A stretch of DNA of 64,000 nt from Oribacterium sp. C9 (lineage in GTDB: Bacteria; Bacillota; Clostridia; Lachnospirales; Lachnospiraceae). Location: assembly GCF_002007235.1 (NCBI RefSeq), contig NZ_MUHW01000005.1, forward strand, positions 93,860-157,859, read 5' to 3'. Numbering within the stretch: the first letter of the stretch is position 1; each line of letters opens with the position of its first letter. The notes beneath the pieces are model-generated. The model did no database searches. It saw only the letters and a program-made list of their open reading frames with translations, and was not told where the DNA came from. Both the position numbers and the translations under genes were made by a program. Below, in pieces: positions 1 to 9,271 of the stretch.

Positions 1-804
1 GAGCATCTCATAGAAGAAGCAACGATGCTCGCAAACAGAGGAACAAAGGAGCTTATCCTTGTTGCTCAGGAGACCACACTTTACGGTGTTGATCTTTATA
101 AGAAGAAAGCACTTCCTGAGCTTCTCAACAGACTTTCCGAGATAGAGGGCATAGAGTGGATACGTATACTTTACTGCTATCCTGAAGAGATCACAGATGA
201 GCTTATAGAGACCATACGTGATAACCAAAAGGTAGTACACTATCTTGATATCCCTATACAGCATGCTTCGGATGCTGTCCTCGGCAATATGCATAGAAAG
301 ACCAGACAGGCAGAGCTCAGGGAACGCATCGCAGCACTTCGTAAGGCTATTCCTGATATCGCTCTTCGTACCACACTAATCACCGGTTTCCCGGGAGAGA
401 CTGAAGAGGATTTTGAAATACTGAAGAATTTCGTTACTGAGATGCGTTTTGAACGTTTGGGCGTTTTCCCTTATTCTCAGGAGGAAGACACAGCTGCGGC
501 TGAAATGCCGGATCAGATTCCGGAGAAGATAAAGCTTCAGCGTCAGGACGAGATCATGAGGCTTCAGCAGGGTATCGCTTTTGAAAAGGCAAAGGAGCAG
601 ATCGGAAGAGAGCTTAGAGTTATGGTCATAGGCTATGACCCGGAGAACAACATGTATCTCACCCGTTCCTATATGGATAATCCTGACATCGACAGTATGG
701 TATTTGTAGACGCAGGAGAATATAACAACAAGATTTCCGGTGATATGATCGATTGTCGTATCATCGATGCAGATGGATATGACTTGATTGGAGAGCGCAT
801 CTAA
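1..804 (+). CDS. rimO: Ribosomal protein S12 methylthiotransferase RimO, C-terminal part
   Basis: The reading frame is open from base 1, so the gene begins upstream; 267 residues of about 440 are visible. RimO is a radical-SAM enzyme that adds a methylthio group to a conserved aspartate of ribosomal protein S12. Visible are the rear of the radical-SAM barrel (ILVAQETTLYG near residue 21, then ITGFPGETEEDF) and a C-terminal TRAM-type RNA-binding segment of about 65 residues. The UPF0004 domain and the CxxxCxxC cluster lie outside the window. MiaB-type enzymes share this architecture, but the motif wording and the adjacent pgsA favour RimO. Its TAA stop overlaps the ATG of pgsA by one base. Confidence 0.93.
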   Translation, partial: EHLIEEATMLANRGTKELILVAQETTLYGVDLYKKKALPELLNRLSEIEGIEWIRILYCYPEEITDELIETIRDNQKVVHYLDIPIQHASDAVLGNMHRKTRQAELRERIAALRKAIPDIALRTTLITGFPGETEEDFEILKNFVTEMRFERLGVFPYSQEEDTAAAEMPDQIPEKIKLQRQDEIMRLQQGIAFEKAKEQIGRELRVMVIGYDPENNMYLTRSYMDNPDIDSMVFVDAGEYNNKISGDMIDCRIIDADGYDLIGERI

Positions 805-1346
805 TGAATTTACCAAACAAACTGACGATACTTCGTATACTCCTGATTCCGCTGTTTGTTATACTGCTGTTGTTTAACGGCGGACAGGATCAGAATTTAC
901 GTATTGCTTCTTTGATCGTATTCTGTCTTGCTTCATTTACGGATTTTCTTGATGGACAGATTGCGAGAAAGCAGAATTTAGTTACAGATTTTGGGAAATT
1001 TATGGATCCTTTAGCTGATAAGCTTTTGGTATGTTCAGCTCTTATTTGTCTTATAGAGCTGAATCAGCTTCCTGCATGGTACGTTATCGTCATCATCGCA
1101 AGAGAGTTTATCATTTCTGGATTCCGACTTGTGGCAGCTGACAAGGGCATAGTTATCGCCGCTTCCTGGTGGGGTAAGTTCAAAACCACCTTCCAGATGT
1201 TAACTGTCATTTTACTTATCATAGATATTCCGGCTTTACGGATGATCACAAACATCATCGCAGTTATCGCGCTGGTACTGACCATAGTTTCACTTGTTGA
1301 TTATATGATCAAGAACATCCGTGTGATCACAGAAGGCGGAATGTAA
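804..1346 (+). CDS. pgsA: CDP-diacylglycerol-glycerol-3-phosphate 3-phosphatidyltransferase
   Basis: This 180-residue integral membrane enzyme makes phosphatidylglycerol phosphate, the committed step to anionic phospholipids. The CDP-alcohol phosphotransferase signature is complete: D50-G51, A54-R55, G64, D68 and D72, with an additional D47. Several hydrophobic helices surround it, and the length is normal for Firmicutes PgsA. The start overlaps the rimO stop (TAATG), which implies translational coupling. rimO-pgsA is a common Firmicutes order. Confidence 0.95.
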   Translation: MNLPNKLTILRILLIPLFVILLLFNGGQDQNLRIASLIVFCLASFTDFLDGQIARKQNLVTDFGKFMDPLADKLLVCSALICLIELNQLPAWYVIVIIAREFIISGFRLVAADKGIVIAASWWGKFKTTFQMLTVILLIIDIPALRMITNIIAVIALVLTIVSLVDYMIKNIRVITEGGM

Positions 1347-1359
1347 AGGGTTCTTATCC

Positions 1360-1635
1360 ATGATCTTTTCAAAGAATCTCTTCTTTGGCAGACACGCCGA
1401 GGAACGAAAGAGTTATATACTTGATAATCTCCGCAAAAGACATTTTCAGCCCGGTGCGTATGTGATCGTCGCAGCGAAGGCTCCTAATCTTTATGAGATA
1501 TATAATCAGGCTATGTTTTTGAATCCTAAGATGGATACTGAAGATGTCGAGATCCTGGGGATCGGTTATGGTTATAAGGATGCTGTCGAATGTGTCACAA
1601 AGATGCTGATGCAGCGAAAAGATGTGATCTCCTGA
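1360..1635 (+). CDS. Conserved hypothetical protein, 91 residues
   Basis: I do not recognise a family. It starts 13 bases after pgsA and is probably cotranscribed. The protein is soluble, with basic N- and C-terminal parts and no signal peptide, cysteine cluster or membrane helix. An acidic stretch (KMDTEDVEILG) precedes a glycine/tyrosine-rich turn (GIGYGYKD). Codon use resembles its neighbours, so it is probably a real gene. Confidence 0.6.
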   Translation: MIFSKNLFFGRHAEERKSYILDNLRKRHFQPGAYVIVAAKAPNLYEIYNQAMFLNPKMDTEDVEILGIGYGYKDAVECVTKMLMQRKDVIS

Positions 1636-1708
1636 TTACATCTTGATTTTCAAAAAACAAACGTCTATACATATGCTTTTTCAGACGTAATCAAACGAGG
1701 AGGCTTAC

Positions 1709-2785
1709 ATGATTGTCCTGACAATATTAAAGGTCATAGGCATTGTGCTCCTCGTTATTTTATTGCTCATTTTACTTCTGCTTGGCATAGTTCTTTTTGT
1801 ACCTGTACGATACAGGTCTACAGGATATAAAAAAGAGGCGAATGATGACTATTATATCGACCTTAATGCAAGCTGGTTTCTGAAGGCCCTTCGCTTCAAG
1901 GCTGTCCTTGATCCGGACGGGCTCAGAATGAATCTAAGATTTCTTTGGCTGACACTGATGGATTCATCAGAAAGTGATGAAAACGAAGCAGAAGAGCCTG
2001 ACACATCTGCAGTTGAAAATACAGATTCTTCCATAGAGAAGGATACTGATACAGATGACCTGAACAATATCGCTTCTACCGGAGATCTCATTTCAACCCA
2101 TGAAGAAAATCGGATCGATCTGCAAGAAAATACTATAGAGAAAATAAATGATCATTCAGATTCAGAAGAGGTCAAATCAGAAACAACAGAAAAATCAGAG
2201 ATCACAATTACAGAAATCTCTGATACAGCTCCTGAACCGAACCGGGAAAAAGATCTTTCTGAGGATAATATCTCAGATATCACAGATGATTCAACAGATA
2301 CAGATCAAAATGACAAGGATTCACTTGTAGAATCCGACAGCTCATCTCCAAATGAAAGCTCAGGTTCATCCTTTTCTGAAAAAATGGAGAAGAAATTCAG
2401 AAACATTCTTGGTAAAATAGATGATGTGTCTACAAAGATAGCGGAAATAAAGACTGCTTTAAGCGATAAAGAAAATATCAAAGCACTAAAGCTTCTTATA
2501 AAAGACACAAAGTATCTTTTAAGACATTATCGGTTCAGAAGTTTAAACGGACATTTCACATACGGCTCAGAAGATCCTTCTTCAGTAGGCAGCGTCATGA
2601 TGTACCTTAGCCTGCTTTATCCCGTATATGGAGAAAGCTTCATTATCGAACCTGTATTTGACAGGTCCGTCATAGCCGGTGATATGAAGTTCAAGGGCAG
2701 GATCAGAGTGATACACCTTCTGATAGTTCTTATAGAGCTTATGCTAAATAAAAAAATCAGACAGTTTGTCATAAATCGTTTGTAA
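1709..2785 (+). CDS. DUF2953 domain membrane-anchored protein (YtfI-like)
   Basis: The 358-residue protein has an N-terminal membrane anchor (residues about 3-30, very Leu/Ile-rich). A DUF2953-type segment follows, interrupted by a long acidic Ser/Asp/Glu/Thr-rich linker at about residues 90-215. The C-terminal half contains the typical HFTYGSEDPSSVG stretch. In Bacillus and many Clostridia the DUF2953 gene sits immediately before ytfJ/gerW, exactly as here (11-base gap). This suggests a spore-envelope or germination role, although the biochemical function is unknown. The linker is longer than in Bacillus and looks disordered. The start follows an AGGAGG site. Confidence 0.8.
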   Translation: MIVLTILKVIGIVLLVILLLILLLLGIVLFVPVRYRSTGYKKEANDDYYIDLNASWFLKALRFKAVLDPDGLRMNLRFLWLTLMDSSESDENEAEEPDTSAVENTDSSIEKDTDTDDLNNIASTGDLISTHEENRIDLQENTIEKINDHSDSEEVKSETTEKSEITITEISDTAPEPNREKDLSEDNISDITDDSTDTDQNDKDSLVESDSSSPNESSGSSFSEKMEKKFRNILGKIDDVSTKIAEIKTALSDKENIKALKLLIKDTKYLLRHYRFRSLNGHFTYGSEDPSSVGSVMMYLSLLYPVYGESFIIEPVFDRSVIAGDMKFKGRIRVIHLLIVLIELMLNKKIRQFVINRL

Positions 2786-2795
2786 GGAGGCACCC

Positions 2796-3203
2796 ATGGC
2801 TGACAAAAATAATGTAACGGAAATTCTCGGAACACTTTTTCAGGGGATGGAGGGTTTCGTTAATTCAAAAACAGTGGTAGGAGAACCTGTAAAGGTCGGA
2901 AATGCTACGCTTATTCCACTTATAGAAGTAAGCTGCGGTATGGGTGCCGGAGGCTTTATGAAGCCTAAGGACAGTAACAGCGATGATGGCGGAGCAGGAG
3001 CACTCAGCTCGAAGATTACACCCACAGCTATTCTCATCATACAGAATGGTAACTATAAGCTCGTTAATGTCAAAAACCAGGATGCATTCACAAAGATCCT
3101 CGATATGATCCCTGATGCCATAGACAAGATAACAGGCGGAAGCAGAGTTTCAAAAGAGGCAGAAGCAGCAGCTATAGAAATGTCACAAAAATCGGATGAT
3201 TGA
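2796..3203 (+). CDS. gerW: GerW/YtfJ family sporulation protein
   Basis: The 135-residue protein belongs to the YtfJ/GerW family, spore proteins needed for normal germination in Bacillus subtilis. The family core is clear: an N-terminal segment ending in VNSKTVVGEPV, then the strand NATLIPLIEVSCGMGAGG, then a second strand region (PTAILIIQNG). The start is supported by an AAGGAGG site eight bases upstream. It forms a two-gene unit with the DUF2953 gene. Its presence hints at sporulation ancestry, but many non-spore-forming Lachnospiraceae keep it. Confidence 0.85.
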   Translation: MADKNNVTEILGTLFQGMEGFVNSKTVVGEPVKVGNATLIPLIEVSCGMGAGGFMKPKDSNSDDGGAGALSSKITPTAILIIQNGNYKLVNVKNQDAFTKILDMIPDAIDKITGGSRVSKEAEAAAIEMSQKSDD

Positions 3204-3399
3204 TAAGGATTCCCGTACTATTGGCTGTTTAATAAAAGGTTCTGTAAATAAACATCCATGTTCTATTCTTATCAGAGCAAAAAGTTATGTTTTTTTCTCA
3301 AAATAAAGCTTGCAAATTCCGATTAACTTTGCTAGTATAGTTGAGTCGCGAATTCAGAGCGTATCTGATTCGATATATTTTGAAAAGGGAGGTGCAACC

Positions 3400-3618
3400 A
3401 TGGCAAAATGCGCAGTTTGTGAGAAGGCAGTTCACTTCGGAAATAAGGTAAGCCATTCACATAGAAGATCAAACAAGATCTGGAAGGCTAACATTAAGTC
3501 AGTTAGAGTTATGGTAAATGGCGGTACAAAGAAGATGTATGTATGTACTTCCTGCTTAAGATCTGGCAAGGTTCAGCGTGCAATCGGTACATCTAAGACT
3601 GTTGAGGCAAACGCTTAA
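3400..3618 (+). CDS. rpmB: 50S ribosomal protein L28
   Basis: The 72-residue L28 protein begins MAKCAVCEKAVHFGNKVSHS and has two CxxC pairs (CAVC near the start, CTSC near residue 54), the zinc-binding form of L28. The frame stays open back to 3310, but ATG 3400 is chosen because a GGGAGG site lies just upstream and L28 always starts MA(K/R). The gene is monocistronic and followed by a strong terminator. Confidence 0.97.
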   Translation: MAKCAVCEKAVHFGNKVSHSHRRSNKIWKANIKSVRVMVNGGTKKMYVCTSCLRSGKVQRAIGTSKTVEANA

Positions 3619-3646
3619 TTCTGGATCGTCTAATTGATGCATGATA

Positions 3647-3678
3647 GGGTATTACGATCACTCGTAATACCCTTTTTT
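3647..3678 (+). terminator. Intrinsic terminator of rpmB
   Basis: A perfect 11-bp stem (3647-3657 with 3662-3672), a TCAC loop and six T residues. Confidence 0.93.
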
Positions 3679-3725
3679 CATGCAAAACCTTAAAGTAAAG
3701 TCAGAGTGCACACATCGGTATAATA

Positions 3726-3734
3726 TGCTATAAT
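3726..3734 (+). promoter_or_regulatory. Extended -10 promoter element for Asp23-fakA
   Basis: TGCTATAAT is a perfect extended -10 box about 85 bases before the Asp23-like gene. No good -35 box is visible at 17 bases, which is tolerated when TGn is present. Confidence 0.5.
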
Positions 3735-3818
3735 CAAGCTTGCTTTCACAATGTAGATGCGATTTCACGCATTTCCGTTGTATATATTGATTTAACAGTA
3801 TCTTTCCGGAGGTAATAT

Positions 3819-4178
3819 ATGAAAGGAACAATCGCATCCAAGCTGGGTGAAATTCAGATCAATCCTGATGTTATTGCTACCTATGCAGGAACTACCGCTA
3901 TAGAGTGTTTTGGTATCGTTGGTATGGCTAAGGTCTCTTACCAGTCCGGCGGGCTCGTAAAGCTTCTTAAGCGTGAGAGCCTCACCAAGGGAATCATGGT
4001 AAACATCGAGAATAATGAGATTTCTCTTGATTTCCATGTTATCGTAGCTTACGGTGTTAGCATTCAGGCCGTAGCTGACAATCTTATCGAAAACGTCAGA
4101 TATAAAGTTACAGAGTATACCGGCATGAAGGTTAAAGACGTTAATATCTTCGTCGAAGGTGTGAGAGTCATTGACTAA
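3819..4178 (+). CDS. Asp23/Gls24 family envelope stress response protein
   Basis: The 119-residue protein is a YloU-like Asp23/Gls24 member: an N-terminal IASKLGEIQINPDVIATYAG, then the GIVGM motif, then the closing VKDVNIFVEGVRV. These small cytoplasmic or membrane-associated proteins are linked to envelope homeostasis, and in Firmicutes they almost always precede the DAK2/FakA gene. A GGAGG site lies before the ATG. The gene ends 26 bases before the preferred start of fakA. Confidence 0.9.
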   Translation: MKGTIASKLGEIQINPDVIATYAGTTAIECFGIVGMAKVSYQSGGLVKLLKRESLTKGIMVNIENNEISLDFHVIVAYGVSIQAVADNLIENVRYKVTEYTGMKVKDVNIFVEGVRVID

Positions 4179-4204
4179 TGACAGTAATAAAGGAGGAATT
4201 ACCT

Positions 4205-5908
4205 GTGGGTAATCAAATTGATGCAATTGCGTTGAAAAACGCTTTTCTTGCAGGCGCTAACAGTCTTAACGCTAAGAAAGAGTACATCAACGAGCTCAAT
4301 GTATTCCCTGTACCTGATGGTGATACAGGAACAAATATGACCATGACTATCATGTCAGCTGCAAGAGAAGTAGCTGCGATTTCCGAGCCTACCATTGACA
4401 ATGTGGCAAAGGCTATGGCGAGCGGTTCACTCCGTGGAGCAAGAGGAAACTCCGGTGTTATCTTGAGCCAGCTCATTCGTGGTTTCACAAAGGAGATTCG
4501 CGAGAATGCCGATGCTGAGGTTATCGATGATGTGATCCTTGCAAGAGCTTTCAACCGCGCTATAGAGACAGCATACAAGGCTGTTATGAAACCAAAAGAG
4601 GGTACTATCCTTACAGTTGCCAAGGGAATGGCTGATCGAATCACAGAATTATCTGTACTCGATGAGGATACTTTCACTATGCTCGAGAAGGTCATCGCAT
4701 ACGGTGATGATGTTCTGGCACAGACTCCTGACATGCTTCCTGTACTTAAAGAAGCCGGTGTAGTAGATTCCGGCGGACAGGGTCTCATGACTGTCGTTAA
4801 GGGTGCTCTTGCTTCTCTCAAGGGAGAGTATGTGGATTTGGAGATCCCTGACGTTGAGATGTCAGCCGCAGCAGCTCCTGCAGCAGAAAGAAAGTCCCGC
4901 GGAGATATCTCTACCGCAGATATCAAGTTCGGCTACTGCACAGAGTTCATGGTAAACGGTGATCACGAGTTCAGTGACGAAGAGGTTGACGAATTAAGAA
5001 ACTGGCTTAACGGTGTCGGTGATTCCATTGTATGTTTCTCTGACGAGAACATCATCAAGGTTCATGTTCACACCAACCATCCGGGTAATGCCTTTGAGAA
5101 GGGTCTCTCCATGGGATACCTTTCAAAGATGAAGGTAGATAACATGCGTCTCGAGCATAACGAAGTTCTCATCAAGGATGCATCAAAGATCGCCGAGAAC
5201 GAGAAATCAGAAGCAAAAGAAGAGCCTAAGAAGGATCTCGGTCCTGCAAAGGATTTCGGCTTCATTTCAGTATCTGCAGGTGAAGGACTTACAGAAATCT
5301 TCAAGGGTGTCGGTGTAGACTATGTCATCGAAGGCGGACAGACTATGAACCCTTCAACCGAGGACATCTTAAATGCCTGTGCCGAGGTCAATGCAAAGAC
5401 AATATTTGTTCTTCCAAACAACAAGAACATCATCCTTGCAGCAAATCAGGCTAAGGATATCATCGAAGACAAGACCATCATCGTAGTACCTACAAAGACT
5501 ATCCCTCAGGGTATCTCAGCTATGATCAGCTTCAGCCCTGATATGACAGCAGAAGAGAACTTCGAGGCCATGAAGGACGCTTCTGAGTGTGTAAACTCTG
5601 CAGAAGTAACCTATGCTGTACGTAATACTACCATTGACGGACATCCAATCGAGGAAAATGACATCATGGCCATAGGCGATGACGGACTCCTTTCAGTTCA
5701 GAAGGATATCGCCGCAGCAGTTAATGAAGCTGTTGCAAAGATGATCAATGGTGAATCCGAGATAGTTACTATCTATTATGGTAAGGATGTAAAGGAAGAA
5801 GACGCTGATAAGCTCGCTTCAGAGATCAGAAAGAAGTATCCTACCGTTGAGACTGAGCTTCAGTACGGCGGACAGCCTATTTATTATTATTTCATATCTG
5901 TGGAATAA
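4205..5908 (+). CDS. fakA: DAK2 domain fatty acid kinase FakA (YloV-like)
   Basis: The 567-residue protein has an N-terminal DAK2 kinase domain (VFPVPDGDTGTNM, the Mg/ATP aspartates; GARGNSGVILSQ) and a middle plus C-terminal FakA domain. FakA phosphorylates fatty acids presented by FakB proteins, feeding exogenous fatty acids to phospholipid synthesis. The frame opens at ATG 4178 overlapping the previous stop, but GTG 4205 is preferred: an ideal AAAGGAGG at 4189-4196 lies eight bases upstream and the product then starts at the usual family position. An Ala/Lys/Glu-rich linker near residue 340 separates the domains. No fakB is in the window. Confidence 0.9.
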   Translation: MGNQIDAIALKNAFLAGANSLNAKKEYINELNVFPVPDGDTGTNMTMTIMSAAREVAAISEPTIDNVAKAMASGSLRGARGNSGVILSQLIRGFTKEIRENADAEVIDDVILARAFNRAIETAYKAVMKPKEGTILTVAKGMADRITELSVLDEDTFTMLEKVIAYGDDVLAQTPDMLPVLKEAGVVDSGGQGLMTVVKGALASLKGEYVDLEIPDVEMSAAAAPAAERKSRGDISTADIKFGYCTEFMVNGDHEFSDEEVDELRNWLNGVGDSIVCFSDENIIKVHVHTNHPGNAFEKGLSMGYLSKMKVDNMRLEHNEVLIKDASKIAENEKSEAKEEPKKDLGPAKDFGFISVSAGEGLTEIFKGVGVDYVIEGGQTMNPSTEDILNACAEVNAKTIFVLPNNKNIILAANQAKDIIEDKTIIVVPTKTIPQGISAMISFSPDMTAEENFEAMKDASECVNSAEVTYAVRNTTIDGHPIEENDIMAIGDDGLLSVQKDIAAAVNEAVAKMINGESEIVTIYYGKDVKEEDADKLASEIRKKYPTVETELQYGGQPIYYYFISVE

Positions 5909-6004
5909 AACATTATGATCCGGCACTTCCGGATCTAACCCGGTTCTTCGGACAACTGTCTGTGTACACGGCATGCGAACGAAGTAACTCATCACGATAA
6001 TCAA

Positions 6005-6036
6005 GCTCCTGAGAAAATCATCTCAGGAGCATTTTT
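6005..6036 (+). terminator. Intrinsic terminator after fakA
   Basis: A 10-bp perfect stem (6005-6014 with 6021-6030) followed by ATTTTT. It ends 12 bases before the recG start codon, so recG needs a promoter inside this short space or partial readthrough. Confidence 0.88.
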
Positions 6037-6048
6037 AACATAAAATAT

Positions 6049-8085
6049 ATGACTCTGACAGATTTAAAGGGCATAGGTCCAAAAACAGAAAAACTATTCA
6101 ATAAGCTGGGGATCTTTACCGTAAGAGATCTTCTGTATTATTTTCCTCATACTTACCTTTGCTACAAAAAGCCTTTATCTATAGGAAATCTCACCGAAGG
6201 CGAAACTGAAGCGGTGACCGGCATGCTGGAAAAGGATGCAGTAGTAGTTAATCTTCATGGCCTCAGGATGACCAGCGCATACATCCGTGACATTTCAGGA
6301 AAGATGCGTCTCACCTGGTTCAATGCTCCCTTCCTCAGAAACACGCTGAAGGCCGGATCAGCCTTCGTTTTCTTCGGAAAGGTAGGAGACTATAAAGGAC
6401 AGAAGACACTTAACCAGCCTAAGATCTTTTCAGTTGATGAATACGCAAAGAAGATCGATACCCTTGAGCCAGTCTACGGTCAGTCTAAGGGACTGTCCAA
6501 TGCTGTAATCCTGAAAGCCATCCGTCAGGCAATGGAAGTCTCAAAACCCGAGGCTGATTTCATCCCGGAAGTCATACGTTACAACAGAGAACTTCTCAGC
6601 ATGAATGATGCAATAAGGCATGTACATTTTCCTGAAAACATGGAGGACTACAAAAAAGCCAGGGAACGTCTAGCATACAATGAGCTGTTTCTTTTCTCCA
6701 TGGCACTGGTGAAAAAGAAGCAGAACACCGCCGAACAAAAATCCGACTTCATCATAAAAAGAGATGAGAGAATAGACTCATTCATAAAAGCTCTGCCCTT
6801 TACATTAACAGAAGGTCAGGCTTCCGCTGTAGAAGATATACGGAGTGATCTATCCGGAGGCTTCACCATGAACCGGCTCCTTCAGGGAGATGTAGGTTCA
6901 GGCAAGACTATTGTTTCATTTATCGCGGCACTGGAGACCGCCTTTAACGGTCATCAGGCAGCCATCATGGCACCGACAGAGATCCTCGCAGCCCAGCACT
7001 ATGAGAAGCTCAAAAAGATAGTTTCGGACAATGCCTATGACCTTAAGATCGCACTTGTCACCGGTTCTCTAAAGGTTTCCGAAAAAAAGGCCATCTATAA
7101 AGAGATAGAGAATCACGAGGCGGATATAATCATCGGCACCCACGCTTTGTTTCAGGAAAATGTCATCTATGACGACCTGGCACTTGTGGTGACGGATGAG
7201 CAGCACCGTTTCGGTGTCAACCAGAGAAAAACTCTGGGAGAGAAGGGTAAACATCCTCATACACTCGTCATGTCCGCGACACCTATACCGAGAACTCTGG
7301 CGATGCTTTTATATGCGGATATGAAGGTCAGCCTCATCAAGGGACTGCCTTCAAACCGACTGCCTATCAAAAATGCAGTGGTGAACGAAAGCTATCGGAA
7401 TAAAGCATATAAATTTATATATGATGAAATAAAAAAGGGCCGGCAAGCCTATATTATCTGTCCTATGGTCGAAGATAATGATATGCTTGATCTGGAGAAT
7501 GTAACCGATTATACCGCAAAGATACGCAAGCTTTTTCCAGCCGGGGTTAAGATCGAAAAGCTTCATGGTAAAATGAAGCCAAAGGAAAAGGACGATATCA
7601 TGGACAGGTTCCTTCATAAAGAGATCGATATACTGGTATCTACCACCGTAGTGGAAGTCGGCGTGGATGTTCCTAACTCCACTGTTATGATGGTAGAGAA
7701 CGCCGAGCGTTTCGGTTTGGCACAGCTTCATCAGCTGCGAGGGCGAGTGGGAAGATCAGAGCACCAGAGTTTCTGCATCTTTGTTGACAGCTCTAATTCG
7801 GACAAATCAAAGGAGAGGCTTCAGATACTGGCAAACTCAAATGACGGATTTCATATCGCAGAGGAGGACCTAAGGCTCAGAGGTCCGGGGGACATTTTCG
7901 GTATACGTCAGTCCGGAGCACTGGACTTCAGCATCGCAGACATCTATCAGGATAAGGAGCTTTTAAAAAAAGCATCTGAGGATGCCATGTATGTACTCCG
8001 TTCAGATTCCGAACTAAAAGAAACAGACAATCAGGCTTTAAAGGACAGACTAAACAGATATCTGGAAGAAAGCTATGTGCTGTAA
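6049..8085 (+). CDS. recG: ATP-dependent DNA helicase RecG
   Basis: The 678-residue superfamily 2 helicase remodels stalled replication forks and branched DNA. It has an N-terminal wedge/OB domain (about 1-200), Walker A GDVGSGKT at about residue 281, the DEQH box at about 383, SATPIPRTL, and the C-terminal VVEVGVDVPN and QLRGRVGRS motifs. Length is normal. The start lacks a good ribosome binding site and lies just after a terminator, but no alternative start fits the family N terminus (MTLTDLKGIGPKT) better. rsmD and coaD follow, a standard Firmicutes order. Confidence 0.97.
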   Translation: MTLTDLKGIGPKTEKLFNKLGIFTVRDLLYYFPHTYLCYKKPLSIGNLTEGETEAVTGMLEKDAVVVNLHGLRMTSAYIRDISGKMRLTWFNAPFLRNTLKAGSAFVFFGKVGDYKGQKTLNQPKIFSVDEYAKKIDTLEPVYGQSKGLSNAVILKAIRQAMEVSKPEADFIPEVIRYNRELLSMNDAIRHVHFPENMEDYKKARERLAYNELFLFSMALVKKKQNTAEQKSDFIIKRDERIDSFIKALPFTLTEGQASAVEDIRSDLSGGFTMNRLLQGDVGSGKTIVSFIAALETAFNGHQAAIMAPTEILAAQHYEKLKKIVSDNAYDLKIALVTGSLKVSEKKAIYKEIENHEADIIIGTHALFQENVIYDDLALVVTDEQHRFGVNQRKTLGEKGKHPHTLVMSATPIPRTLAMLLYADMKVSLIKGLPSNRLPIKNAVVNESYRNKAYKFIYDEIKKGRQAYIICPMVEDNDMLDLENVTDYTAKIRKLFPAGVKIEKLHGKMKPKEKDDIMDRFLHKEIDILVSTTVVEVGVDVPNSTVMMVENAERFGLAQLHQLRGRVGRSEHQSFCIFVDSSNSDKSKERLQILANSNDGFHIAEEDLRLRGPGDIFGIRQSGALDFSIADIYQDKELLKKASEDAMYVLRSDSELKETDNQALKDRLNRYLEESYVL

Positions 8086-8132
8086 GGCAATTTGATTCTT
8101 ATACTATATAACAAATATCAAAGGAGATTAAA

Positions 8133-8696
8133 ATGAGAGTAATTGCAGGAAGTGCAAGAAGACTTTTACTTAAAACCATCGATTCAGTGGACACACGTCC
8201 TACAACAGACAGAATAAAAGAAACTCTTTTCAATATGCTTCAGTTTGAAGTTCCGGGCATCGATTTCCTCGATCTTTTTTCCGGTTCAGGTGCCATAGGT
8301 ATAGAGGCTCTTTCAAGAGGTTCCAGAAGAGCAGTATTTGTAGAGAACAATCCAAAGGCTGCAGCCTGCATCAATGAGAACATCGAGCACTGCAAATTCG
8401 GTGAGCAGTCTCTGGTTTTGGCAACAGACTATATGTCTGCACTCAACAGACTGAACGGAAAGGGCTACAGATTCGGAATCGTATTTATGGATCCGCCATA
8501 TAACCGCGGATTTGAACGTAAGGCTATGCAGCTTATCCATGATATGGATTATGTTGATGAGAACACTCTCTTCGTAATTGAGGCAGATATCAATGATGAC
8601 ATCGCTGACGAAATAGCATCTATGGGCTACACTCTTCAGCGCGAAAAAACATATAAAACAAATAAGCATGTTTTTTTCAAAAAAAATAAAGAATAA
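8133..8696 (+). CDS. rsmD: 16S rRNA (guanine(966)-N(2))-methyltransferase RsmD
   Basis: The 187-residue SAM-dependent enzyme methylates G966 of 16S rRNA. It begins MRVIAGSARR, contains the SAM-binding DLFSGSGAIGIEALSRG, and has the catalytic D120-P-P-Y123 motif of N2-guanine methyltransferases. An AAAGGAG site precedes the start. It sits between recG and coaD as in many Clostridia. Confidence 0.95.
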   Translation: MRVIAGSARRLLLKTIDSVDTRPTTDRIKETLFNMLQFEVPGIDFLDLFSGSGAIGIEALSRGSRRAVFVENNPKAAACINENIEHCKFGEQSLVLATDYMSALNRLNGKGYRFGIVFMDPPYNRGFERKAMQLIHDMDYVDENTLFVIEADINDDIADEIASMGYTLQREKTYKTNKHVFFKKNKE

Positions 8697-8762
8697 GCTT
8701 CAATATATTTACATAAGCTTAGTTAACGTGCTATAAATATAATCCGAGAAAGAAGAAATACA

Positions 8763-9242
8763 ATGATAATAGGTATCTATCCGGGATCCTTTGATCCAGT
8801 CACATTTGGTCATCTCGACATAATCGAAAGAGCATCTAAGATGGTAGACAAACTGATTGTCGGAGTTTTGCAGAACAGTGCTAAGACCCCGTTGTTTTCT
8901 ATGTCAGAACGTGTTAGAATGATTGAAGATTTGACCCAAAAATTCGGAAACGTTGAGGTCAGATCCTTCGGCGGTCTAACTGTCAACTTTGCCAGAGAAT
9001 GCAACGCGACAGTTATTGTCAGAGGACTGCGTGCTGTTACTGATTTCGAGTACGAGCTGCAGCTTGCTCAGACAAACAAAGTCATTGCCCCCGATATCGA
9101 TACTATCTTTCTTACGACAAATCTCAAGTATTCTTATCTTAGCTCCAGTACAGTTAAGGAAATCGCCAGCTATGATGGAGACATCCATGAATTCGTACCT
9201 GTTGAGGTCGAGAGAAAGATGAAAGAAAAATATAAAAAGTAA
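8763..9242 (+). CDS. coaD: Phosphopantetheine adenylyltransferase
   Basis: The 159-residue nucleotidyltransferase makes dephospho-CoA from ATP and 4'-phosphopantetheine. The N-terminal [10 protein letters not shown] motif (T14-x-G-H17) binds [16 protein letters not shown] and [11 protein letters not shown] are the conserved substrate and nucleotide loops. Length is standard for a CoaD hexamer subunit. Confidence 0.97.
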   Translation: MIIGIYPGSFDPVTFGHLDIIERASKMVDKLIVGVLQNSAKTPLFSMSERVRMIEDLTQKFGNVEVRSFGGLTVNFARECNATVIVRGLRAVTDFEYELQLAQTNKVIAPDIDTIFLTTNLKYSYLSSSTVKEIASYDGDIHEFVPVEVERKMKEKYKK

Positions 9243-9271
9243 TTTTAGTTAACATAAGGTGGATTAGATAA

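Noticed and set aside
3310..3399. 30-residue N-terminal extension of L28
   Set aside because: It lies in the promoter and leader region; the ribosome site and the family N terminus put the start at 3400.
4213..4926. Long minus-strand ORF opposite fakA
   Set aside because: It is a shadow of the strong fakA coding frame (Ser/Ala-rich translation) without ribosome site.
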